Assembly (NCBI GenBank): GCA_002424295.1
Contig: DIQY01000062.1
Coordinates: forward strand, 1-6,375
Origin: Ruminococcaceae bacterium UBA5450
GTDB taxonomy: Bacteria > Bacillota > Clostridia > Oscillospirales > Acutalibacteraceae
Direction: 5' to 3'
DNA length: 6,375 bases
Below the pieces are notes generated by a model. It had not been told where the DNA came from and made no database searches. It saw only the letters and a program-made list of their open reading frames with translations. The position numbers and the translations under genes are program-made. Positions 1-5,355 of the stretch are shown one piece after another; within the stretch, counting starts at the first letter, position 1, and each line of letters begins with the position of its first letter.

Positions 1-1527
1 AGATTCAAAAAATCCGCGCAGTTCGTTTGGAGCGACCAGCATTTTATTATATTCCGGGGGACGGGAATAACCGGTCAATACATTAAAAAGACTGCTGGCG
101 TCTGTTCCAAAGGGTTCCTTACAAGTAAAAATGCCGATATCAGTGTAAATCTTTGCGGTGGAATCATTGTAATTCCCAGTTCCCATATGAACGTAGCGGC
201 GGATACAATCTTCATCTCTGCGGACGACCAGCAAAATTTTACAGTGCGTTTTAAGCCCTGCCAATCCGTAAATAACATGACAGCCGGCTTCCTCCAATTT
301 TTTTGCCCAGAGAATATTATTTTCTTCATCAAAACGCGCTTTCAGTTCCACTAGAACGGTCACTTGTTTCCCATTTTCAGCGGCGCGAATCAATGCTGCA
401 ATAATAGGAGAATGGCCGCTGACTCGATAGAGGGTTTGCTTAATAGCAAGCACATTTTCATCTTCCGCGGCCTGACGCACAAAGTCGACGACGGTCTCAA
501 AGCTCTCATAAGGGTGGTGAACCATGCGGTCTTTTTCTCTGATCGCATCAAAAATATTTTTATAGTTCCAAAAATCGGCAGGAGGATAAACCGGCATGAT
601 TGGTTTGAAACAATATTTTTCAAATTTAGGCAGATCTGCAAATTTGGAGAGAAATGTTAAATCCAACGGGCCTGGAAGTTCATAGATATTATCTTTTCGG
701 ATATGAATCATTTCGAGCAGAAACGATTTCGTTTCCGGGTCGCATTTTTGCAAAAGCTCCAGCCGAACTGGATTTCCGCGTTTCCGCTTTTTAATAGATT
801 TTTGAATTTCTGCCAGTAGATCTTCGGCGCCTTCATCGATTTCAAGATCACTGTTTCTGGTCATGCGAAAAGGACAGGCAGCACGAATATCGCTTGCTTC
901 GAACAATTCTTCCAATTTGTAAATAATTAAATTTTCGAGAAGGATAAATTCTCTGCTCCCATCATGGGAAGGTAATTCCAAGTAGCGAGAAAGGATTGAG
1001 GGAACCTGTACAACAGCGAAATAGGGCTTTCCGTTCCCTTCAAGGCGAATCGCTACATTCAGGCTTTTGTTGGCCAGAAGTGGAAATGGGCGGCTGGGGT
1101 CAACTGCAAGCGGAGTTAATACAGGGAAGAGCACTTTTTCAAAATAGTTAGAGAGAAACGAAAGTTGTTCTTCGTTCATTTCATCTGGCGTGAGAAATGA
1201 AATATTTAGTTTTTTTAGAGCCGGAATAATGGAACGATGCAGACAGGAATATTGTTTTTCCATAAATTCGTGGATTTTGATATTGAGCTTTTCCAAAAGC
1301 TTTTGCGGGGTTAAACCGCTTAAATCCTCTACATGATATTTGCTGCGGACCTGTTCCATAACACCTGCCACACGAACCATAAAAAATTCATCGAGGTTAC
1401 TGGCTGTGATCGAAAGAAAACGAATCCGTTCCATGATTGGATTTTCTTTTTTAAAAGCTTCTTCCAAAACCCGATAGTTAAAATCGACCCAGCTTAGTTC
1501 ACGATTATAATAAGGCGTCTTTTCCAT
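1..1527 (-). CDS. ppk1: Polyphosphate kinase PPK1, N-terminal 509 residues (3' end beyond window)
   Basis: This enzyme reversibly transfers the ATP gamma-phosphate onto inorganic polyphosphate. The reading frame is open from ATG at 1527 to the window edge, giving 509 residues of the roughly 690-720 usual for PPK1, so most of the C-terminal C2 domain is missing. The start reads MEKTPYYNRELSWVDFN, the typical PPK1 N-terminus, followed by the DEFFMVRVAG segment. Relative to E. coli PPK, the phospho-accepting histidine (E. coli H435) is H428 in GLKTHCK, and the two metal/nucleotide-binding arginines (R375, R405) are R368 in LYRV and R398 in KARFDEENN. The HMGTGNYN segment follows. All catalytic landmarks present in this part are intact, so the protein is probably active; the second conserved histidine lies outside the window. 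The gene is second in an operon, 20 bases after ppx, with no promoter or terminator in the gap. Confidence 0.97.
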   Translation of the reverse strand, partial: MEKTPYYNRELSWVDFNYRVLEEAFKKENPIMERIRFLSITASNLDEFFMVRVAGVMEQVRSKYHVEDLSGLTPQKLLEKLNIKIHEFMEKQYSCLHRSIIPALKKLNISFLTPDEMNEEQLSFLSNYFEKVLFPVLTPLAVDPSRPFPLLANKSLNVAIRLEGNGKPYFAVVQVPSILSRYLELPSHDGSREFILLENLIIYKLEELFEASDIRAACPFRMTRNSDLEIDEGAEDLLAEIQKSIKKRKRGNPVRLELLQKCDPETKSFLLEMIHIRKDNIYELPGPLDLTFLSKFADLPKFEKYCFKPIMPVYPPADFWNYKNIFDAIREKDRMVHHPYESFETVVDFVRQAAEDENVLAIKQTLYRVSGHSPIIAALIRAAENGKQVTVLVELKARFDEENNILWAKKLEEAGCHVIYGLAGLKTHCKILLVVRRDEDCIRRYVHMGTGNYNDSTAKIYTDIGIFTCKEPFGTDASSLFNVLTGYSRPPEYNKMLVAPNELRGFFES

Positions 1528-1540
1528 AAAACAGCTGCAG

Positions 1541-1545
1541 CCTCC
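1541..1545 (-). promoter_or_regulatory. Ribosome binding site of ppk1 with long spacer
   Basis: GGAGG on the minus strand begins right after the ppx stop codon (1548-1550) and sits 13 bases before the ppk1 ATG at 1527. This spacer is longer than the usual 5-9 bases. The spacer contains the 8-base palindrome GCTGCAGC. No better start codon with a shorter spacer is in frame, and the protein homology begins right at this ATG. Translation may depend partly on ribosomes finishing ppx (inference). Confidence 0.6.
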
Positions 1546-1547
1546 AT

Positions 1548-3101
1548 TCAAATAAACGTTTCTTTTACAACAAGGACCGGTTCAATTCCGAAGACATCCT
1601 GAAAAAATGGTGCGCATTGTTCGAATGCCCATCGTTCCAGATAAAAGTTATCATTACAGAGAGCGGTTACGGTCATCTTTTCACCATTTGTTTTTACTTT
1701 GATGTCGATTGCTTTTTGCATATGGGATTTATCCAGCGCATTTGCCAGACGAAAAATAGCCGTCAGTTTGGAAATTACAAGTTTTGTTTCTTCAGAGAGA
1801 CCCAAAAATTCAGGCCGTGAAAAATCCGGTGTGTCAAATTCGCTAAAGCCTGCAATAAAAGCGGTAATCAGGCGGTCCTGACGGGTAATTCCATAGATGC
1901 TCAAATCTTGGAGAAGGTGGTAAGTGGCACGCAAGGGGTGTTTCGCTGTCACATAATGCCCACAGTCATGCAGGATAGCGGCGAGATCTAAAAGCAGCTT
2001 TTTGTTGTTATCTAAACCATGAAAAGATTTGGTTTTATCAAAAATCTTTTCCGAGCATAAGCGTACAGCTTGGGTATGCTTGGGATTATAATCAAAATTT
2101 GCAGCTAACCGTTCGGCACATGAGATTGCATTTTGACGGATGTGCTGCGCGTAAAGGTTTTTCATTTTTGGATAAAGCTGATCACGGAGAAGAGAATCCC
2201 ATAATTCTACTTTTGGACAGATAATATTTAAAGCTTTTGTAGAACGAATCAGCTTCATATAGATTGCGAGGGCAGAATAGAGCGGTTCTGCCTCTTCTTG
2301 GGTAATATGATATTGTATTGAAATTTGATCTGAAGTTAAGGAGCGAATGGATTTATAAAGCTTTTTAAAGCTTTTCACTGGCAGCAGATAGCGCCCGTCA
2401 TGAGCTTTAACGTTACAGAGAGATGCGATCTGTTCAATTTCATTTCCAGTTAAAATCAGGTTGGTAATTTCCTCACCGCTGAGCGGGCGGATTGCGTGAT
2501 CGAGAGTGCTGTCTAAATATTCTTCCAAAACGGTATGAAAATCTTCCGTAAGATTTTGAATGCTGCCAAGCATGTCGTGCAGCTTTAGAGCGCCGATGGG
2601 AATGCTTTCAGAAGAAATCATGATTTCTCCATCATAAAGAGCTAGTCCGATTGTTCCGGAACCAATATAGGAGATCAGAGACTTTCCGGGTAAAAGATCA
2701 GGGGAATCTTTTAATACGGTAAGGATTTCAAAATAAATACGGCTTTTTTCCTGATCGCCTTCCAGTACTTTTACAGAGAGATTATTATGAATTTTCAGCT
2801 GATCCAGAATATATGCGCGGTTTTCTGAATCCCGTAGGGCAGAGGTAGCAACTGTAGTGCATTGTGTAATGCCGTATTCTTTTAAAAGAGAAGAAAAACC
2901 GTTTAAAGCAGAAGAGAGTTCTCTCAAGCTTTCAAAAGAAATTTTTCCTTCGGTAAAGACTTCATGTCCGAGGTGAATCGGATATTCCAAACGATCGAGA
3001 TCTACGATTTTTCCCTTTTGCAGCTGTGCAATCCGCATTTTAAGCATGCTGGAGCCGATGTCGATAACAGCGGCACATTTTCCGGCTCTTTTTTTATCCA
3101 T
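1548..3101 (-). CDS. ppx: Ppx/GppA family phosphatase with C-terminal HD domain; divergent active site
   Basis: The family hydrolyses terminal phosphates of polyphosphate or pppGpp in the cytoplasm. The frame reads 517 residues from ATG 3101, or 520 from GTG 3110; ATG is preferred because AGGTG lies 7 bases upstream of it. Numbering from the GTG form: an ASKHA phosphatase region (about 12-310) has the phosphate-1 motif VIDIGSSMLKM at 15-25 and the catalytic glutamate E121 in GDQEKSR, equivalent to E. coli Ppx E121. The phosphate-2 motif is unusual: the family has DIGGGSTE, here YIGSGTIG at 148-155, so the residues matching E. coli D143 and E150 are Y and G. The HD region (about 340-500) keeps H345, H381-D382 (LHDCGHYV), H391 and D460 (LANALDKSH), a complete HD metal motif that E. 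coli Ppx lacks. The gene is followed directly by ppk1. The family assignment is firm; whether it degrades polyphosphate is uncertain. Confidence 0.93.
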   Translation of the reverse strand: MDKKRAGKCAAVIDIGSSMLKMRIAQLQKGKIVDLDRLEYPIHLGHEVFTEGKISFESLRELSSALNGFSSLLKEYGITQCTTVATSALRDSENRAYILDQLKIHNNLSVKVLEGDQEKSRIYFEILTVLKDSPDLLPGKSLISYIGSGTIGLALYDGEIMISSESIPIGALKLHDMLGSIQNLTEDFHTVLEEYLDSTLDHAIRPLSGEEITNLILTGNEIEQIASLCNVKAHDGRYLLPVKSFKKLYKSIRSLTSDQISIQYHITQEEAEPLYSALAIYMKLIRSTKALNIICPKVELWDSLLRDQLYPKMKNLYAQHIRQNAISCAERLAANFDYNPKHTQAVRLCSEKIFDKTKSFHGLDNNKKLLLDLAAILHDCGHYVTAKHPLRATYHLLQDLSIYGITRQDRLITAFIAGFSEFDTPDFSRPEFLGLSEETKLVISKLTAIFRLANALDKSHMQKAIDIKVKTNGEKMTVTALCNDNFYLERWAFEQCAPFFQDVFGIEPVLVVKETFI

Positions 3102-3108
3102 TCGATTC

Positions 3109-3113
3109 ACACC
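3109..3113 (-). promoter_or_regulatory. Ribosome binding site deciding the ppx start
   Basis: AGGTG on the minus strand lies 7 bases before the ATG at 3101. An in-frame GTG at 3110 overlaps this site and would have no ribosome binding site at a usable distance, so the ATG (residue 4 of the longer form) is the more likely start. Confidence 0.6.
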
Positions 3114-3126
3114 TGATTTCCATATT

Positions 3127-3144
3127 TACAATATACAATATATT
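3127..3144. repeat. Tandem TACAATA heptamer and 14-mer shared with the gntR operator region
   Basis: On the plus strand TACAATA occurs twice in tandem (3127-3133 and 3134-3140). The stretch 3131-3144, ATATACAATATATT, is repeated exactly at 5158-5171, over the gntR promoter. It also contains a perfect 6-base inverted repeat (AATATA at 3130-3135, TATATT at 3139-3144). It lies just downstream of the ppx -10 box, where a repressor would act. The sequence is AT-rich, so chance cannot be excluded. Confidence 0.35.
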
Positions 3145-3147
3145 ATA

Positions 3148-3176
3148 ATTATATCAGACAATTATTCTTCCCACAA
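3148..3176 (-). promoter_or_regulatory. Predicted sigma-A promoter of the ppx-ppk1 operon
   Basis: On the minus strand TTGTGG (3171-3176) is followed by a 17-base spacer and a perfect TATAAT (3148-3153). TG two bases upstream (TGATATAAT) makes an extended -10, which offsets the weak -35. The predicted start would be near 3141, giving a leader of about 40 bases to ATG 3101. No other good promoter lies between the permease terminator and ppx. Confidence 0.65.
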
Positions 3177-3195
3177 GGAAAGTACTTTTATATTT

Positions 3196-3226
3196 AAAAA
3201 AGGTCTGCAGAAAATGCAGACCTTTT
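3196..3226 (-). terminator. Intrinsic terminator of the gntR-ABC operon
   Basis: A perfect 12-base-pair stem joins 3215-3226 and 3198-3209 (minus strand AAAAGGTCTGCA and its complement) around a 5-base loop. It ends in a run of six T on the minus strand (3201-3196). It starts two bases after the permease TAA (3228-3230). The T run is only on the side expected for minus-strand transcription, so it ends the ABC operon upstream of the ppx promoter. Confidence 0.9.
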
Positions 3227-3227
3227 C

Positions 3228-3884
3228 TTAAAATTCTTTTTGATTATAGATACGAATAGAAAGCAGACAAGATAAGAGCAGCAGCACAATTCCTGCGGGA
3301 ACGGAAAGATAACAATAGATTGGAATCATTGATTCGATTCCGCTGGTTTCCAGAGAAGCGAATAGATTGTCAAGGGCACCGCTTTTCCCAAGAAGAATAA
3401 AGATCAGCACTGGAATCATAATGATTGCAGTCAGGATAATGCGGGAACGTTCCGGTCCAAAGCGATAAATAATGGGAAATAAAATAGAGAACAACAGGCA
3501 CACCAGAAAAACAGCCACGCAGAGAATGGGGACGAAAGAAACGCCGTTTCCTGAACGAGAAACAAAAATTTTGCTGATGAGTTCTAATATTGTAACAACA
3601 AGAATTCCACCTAGAATCGTGAGCAGAGAGGAGCAGTAGCGAGCTTTTACGATTGTTTTCTTTTTAATGGGAAACGTCTGTGCGAAAGAATCCCATTTAG
3701 CGGCATCATCATAATAAAAAATATTGATGGAAGAAAATAATAAAAAACCGCAAACCACAGCAAGTGTGTAGGTACTGTTTCCAATTGAAAATGTTAATAG
3801 GATTGTCATGGCGATCAAAATCGGAATTTGTGAACGCATCAGTTTTTGCAGCACCAGAAAATCTTTTGAGATAAGACCAATCAT
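3228..3884 (-). CDS. ABC-2 type transporter permease (six predicted TM helices)
   Basis: This 218-residue integral membrane protein would form the channel half of an ABC-2 type transporter powered by the ATPase encoded just upstream. Hydrophobic segments suggest about six helices, near residues 19-34, 38-56, 84-106, 117-138, 147-166 and 190-211, with a short basic C-terminus. The cytoplasmic motif FYYDDAAKWDSFAQTFP followed by KKKTIVKARY (about 57-83) is characteristic of the small ABC2_membrane_5-like permeases that pair with YtrA/YtrB-type proteins. ATG 3884 overlaps the ATPase stop by one base (TAATG), with AAGGAG 7 bases upstream at 3892-3897, so the two are probably co-translated. A terminator follows directly. 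Only one permease is present, so a homodimer is likely (inference). The substrate is unknown; family members often respond to cell-envelope antibiotics. Confidence 0.9.
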   Translation of the reverse strand: MIGLISKDFLVLQKLMRSQIPILIAMTILLTFSIGNSTYTLAVVCGFLLFSSINIFYYDDAAKWDSFAQTFPIKKKTIVKARYCSSLLTILGGILVVTILELISKIFVSRSGNGVSFVPILCVAVFLVCLLFSILFPIIYRFGPERSRIILTAIIMIPVLIFILLGKSGALDNLFASLETSGIESMIPIYCYLSVPAGIVLLLLSCLLSIRIYNQKEF

Positions 3885-4747
3885 TATTTTTCTCCTTTCA
3901 CAAAAAAGACCATAATTTCGTCTAGGTTAACCCGATCTAAAACCATATCCGGGTGCTTTTTCTTTGACAAATAACGATCCTTTACCAAAATTTCATATCC
4001 AAAACTGTTTTCACGATAGGAAATATATTCAGAAGGATCAAGCATCTCAAAATTTTGTTTCCCACATTTTAAAATTCCAAAGCTATCTAGAATTTGATCT
4101 TTTGGAGAAGAAAACAAAATTTTTCCATGATGGATAAAGGTAATGTAATCCGCAATTTTTTCGAGATCGCTGGTAATATGGGAAGACATCAAAATGGAAT
4201 GAGATTCATCTTGGATGAAATTATAAAAAATCTCCAAAATTTCGTCCCGTACAACAGGGTCCAATCCGCTGGTAGCTTCGTCTAAGATCAGAAGCTTTGG
4301 ATGATGTGCGAGTGCACAGGCAATAGAGAGCTTCATTTTCATTCCGCGTGAGTATTCTTTAATAGGGCGCTTAGGCGGAAGCTTAAATTCCTTTAAATAA
4401 GACTGGTAAAGAGAGCTATCCCAGTTTTGATAAATTTTCGAAAGAATTTTTTCTGCTTTTTCGGCAGAAAGAGTCTCGTGCAGCGGACACTCATCGAATA
4501 CGACGCCAATTTTTTCTTTGACCGCAATTTCATTTTGTGCTATTTCTTTTCCAAAAATTCGAATGGTTCCACTATCCGGGTGAAGTAAATTCAAAATACA
4601 TTTAATGGTTGTCGTTTTTCCGGCTCCATTTTGCCCGATAAATCCCATCACGCTTCCGCGCGGCAGAGTAAGATTAATATCTTTTAAGGCAAAGCCATTT
4701 TGAAAAGATTTATTTAGAGATCTAATTTCTAAATCATTTTCCATCAT
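3884..4747 (-). CDS. ABC transporter ATP-binding protein (ABC-2/YtrB-like)
   Basis: This 287-residue cytoplasmic ATPase energises the adjacent permease. Visible motifs are Walker A GQNGAGKTT (38-46), a Q-loop region IGVVFDE (80-86) in which Asp/Glu stand where many ABC proteins have Gln, signature YSRGMKMKL (132-140), Walker B LLILDE (152-157), D-loop SGLD (160-163) and the H-loop histidine H190. The SRGM form of the signature is normal for this ABC-2 subgroup, so the protein is probably active. About 75 residues after residue 210 form a C-terminal extension of unclear role. The gntR stop and ATG 4747 overlap as TAATG. AAGGAG at 4752-4757 is 4 bases from this ATG and 7 from the next one at 4744, so translation may begin at the second methionine. 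A multidrug or antimicrobial-peptide export role is an inference from the family. Confidence 0.94.
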   Translation of the reverse strand: MMENDLEIRSLNKSFQNGFALKDINLTLPRGSVMGFIGQNGAGKTTTIKCILNLLHPDSGTIRIFGKEIAQNEIAVKEKIGVVFDECPLHETLSAEKAEKILSKIYQNWDSSLYQSYLKEFKLPPKRPIKEYSRGMKMKLSIACALAHHPKLLILDEATSGLDPVVRDEILEIFYNFIQDESHSILMSSHITSDLEKIADYITFIHHGKILFSSPKDQILDSFGILKCGKQNFEMLDPSEYISYRENSFGYEILVKDRYLSKKKHPDMVLDRVNLDEIMVFFVKGEK

Positions 4748-5121
4748 TATTCTCCTTTATAAAGAATTGTAAGCATTTCCAAAAGTTCCTCATAGGAAAT
4801 GTCATAATTTTTTGCAGTTTCAACCGCTTTAGCAAGTTGCTCTTGTGTGATGTGCAGCTGATTTTCATGGAGTAGTTCTGGACTTTTTCCGGCAACAAAG
4901 CTTCCTTTTCCGACAATTGTATGAAGGAATCCTTCGCGTTCCAGTTCTTCATAAGCACGCTTTGTCGTGATTACGCTGATTCGAAGTTCTTTTGCTAGTA
5001 GCCGCATAGAAGGGAGAGCCTCTCCATCTTTTAATTCGCCGGTCAAAATTTTTTCTTTGATCTGAGAAGTAATCTGCTCATAAATCGGCAGATTGCTAGA
5101 GTTACTAATAATAATGTCCAT
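4747..5121 (-). CDS. GntR family regulator, YtrA subfamily
   Basis: This 124-residue DNA-binding protein probably represses its own operon. Residues 11-78 form a GntR winged helix-turn-helix: LPIYEQITSQIKEKI, then GELKDGEALPSMRLLAKEL, the recognition region RISVITTKRAYEELEREGF, and the wing GKGSFV (71-76). Only about 45 residues follow, with no room for a large effector domain. That short helical tail defines the YtrA subfamily, whose genes usually sit in front of ABC transporter genes, as here. ATG 5121 has AGAGG 7 bases upstream (5129-5133). Its stop overlaps the ATPase start by one base. A palindrome lies over the promoter. The inducing signal is unknown; in studied relatives it is often envelope damage by antibiotics, but nothing here identifies it. 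Confidence 0.93.
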   Translation of the reverse strand: MDIIISNSSNLPIYEQITSQIKEKILTGELKDGEALPSMRLLAKELRISVITTKRAYEELEREGFLHTIVGKGSFVAGKSPELLHENQLHITQEQLAKAVETAKNYDISYEELLEMLTILYKGE

Positions 5122-5142
5122 GGATAATCCTCTTTAATTTTA

Positions 5143-5165
5143 TTGTGTATACACTATATATACAA
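5143..5165. promoter_or_regulatory. Candidate operator for the GntR-type repressor
   Basis: A 23-base imperfect palindrome centred on 5154 pairs 9 of 11 positions: left arm TTGTGTATA (5143-5151), right arm TATATACAA (5157-5165). Inside it GTGTATACAC (5145-5154) is itself a perfect palindrome. It overlaps the gntR -10 box (5164-5169) and the expected transcription start, the right place for a repressor. Binding by this GntR protein is an inference from position and from the inverted-repeat habit of the family. Confidence 0.6.
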
Positions 5166-5192
5166 TATATTCATATGCCTTGTGTTTGTCAA
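5164..5192 (-). promoter_or_regulatory. Sigma-A promoter of the gntR-ABC operon
   Basis: On the minus strand a perfect TTGACA (5187-5192), a 17-base spacer and TATATT (5164-5169, 5 of 6) form a strong housekeeping promoter. The start would fall near 5157, inside the palindrome, giving a leader of about 35 bases. A promoter this strong fits an operon that must be held down by a repressor. Confidence 0.8.
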
Positions 5193-5208
5193 TAGAGAAA
5201 TTAATAAT

Positions 5209-5232
5209 AGATAAAATTATAGATAAAATTAT
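5209..5232. repeat. Perfect 12-base tandem repeat in AT-rich tract
   Basis: AGATAAAATTAT occurs twice head to tail (5209-5220 and 5221-5232) and is followed by a T/A run. It lies between the two divergent promoters, about 21 bases upstream of the -35 of the SH3b gene. It could act as an UP-like element or a regulator site, or be simple AT-rich slippage. Confidence 0.5.
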
Positions 5233-5253
5233 TTTTTAAATATGAAAGCAATG

Positions 5254-5282
5254 TTGCATTTCGGTAACAATACTGTTATAAT
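5254..5282 (+). promoter_or_regulatory. Sigma-A promoter of the SH3b protein gene
   Basis: TTGCAT (5254-5259), a 17-base spacer and a perfect TATAAT (5277-5282) with TG two bases upstream (TGTTATAAT, extended -10). The start is expected near 5289, about 12 bases before a hairpin and about 67 bases before the ATG. It points away from the gntR promoter. Confidence 0.8.
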
Positions 5283-5300
5283 TAGGGCGAATTATGTGAA

Positions 5301-5335
5301 GTAAGCTCATTTTATAGAAAATGAGCTTGCTTTTT
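5301..5335 (+). terminator. Terminator-like hairpin in the leader of the SH3b gene
   Basis: AAGCTCATTTT (5303-5313) and AAAATGAGCTT (5318-5328) form a perfect 11-base-pair stem around the loop ATAG. It extends to 13 pairs through T5302-G5329 (a wobble in RNA) and G5301-C5330, and is followed at once by TTTTT (5331-5335). This is the form of an intrinsic terminator on the plus strand, yet it lies after the promoter and before the ribosome binding site AAAGGAGG (5341-5348). No upstream plus-strand gene needs a terminator here. It may attenuate the gene, release a leader RNA of about 47 bases, or stabilise the mRNA. Confidence 0.7.
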
Positions 5336-5355
5336 GGACTAAAGGAGGCTTTTGA

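Noticed and set aside
75..660. Open frames on both strands (75-332 minus, 364-660 plus, 390-641 minus)
   Set aside because: They lie wholly within the ppk1 frame, which translates to a clear PPK1 with all expected motifs; these frames give no recognisable protein and lack ribosome binding sites.
1617..1881. Two plus-strand frames antisense to ppx
   Set aside because: They are shadows of the ppx coding frame, with no recognisable domain or supporting signals.
3102..3110. GTG start at 3110 for ppx
   Set aside because: AGGTG overlaps this codon and is correctly spaced only for ATG 3101; the extra three residues carry no conserved feature.
3046..3231. Plus-strand frame of 61 codons across the ppx start and intergenic region
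   Set aside because: It overlaps the ppx start, its promoter and the ABC-operon terminator on the other strand, has unlikely composition and no ribosome binding site.
4094..4285. Plus-strand frame inside the ATPase gene
   Set aside because: It is antisense to the conserved signature, Walker B and H-loop region of the ABC protein; a shadow frame.
4734..4958. Minus-strand frame of 74 codons overlapping gntR and the ATPase start
   Set aside because: It is a shifted frame of gntR; the GntR frame has the winged-helix motif, a good ribosome binding site and neat overlap with the next gene.
5283..5340. A metabolite riboswitch in the SH3b leader
   Set aside because: Only about 12 bases separate the predicted start from the hairpin and no known aptamer core was recognised; attenuation by other means is the more careful reading.
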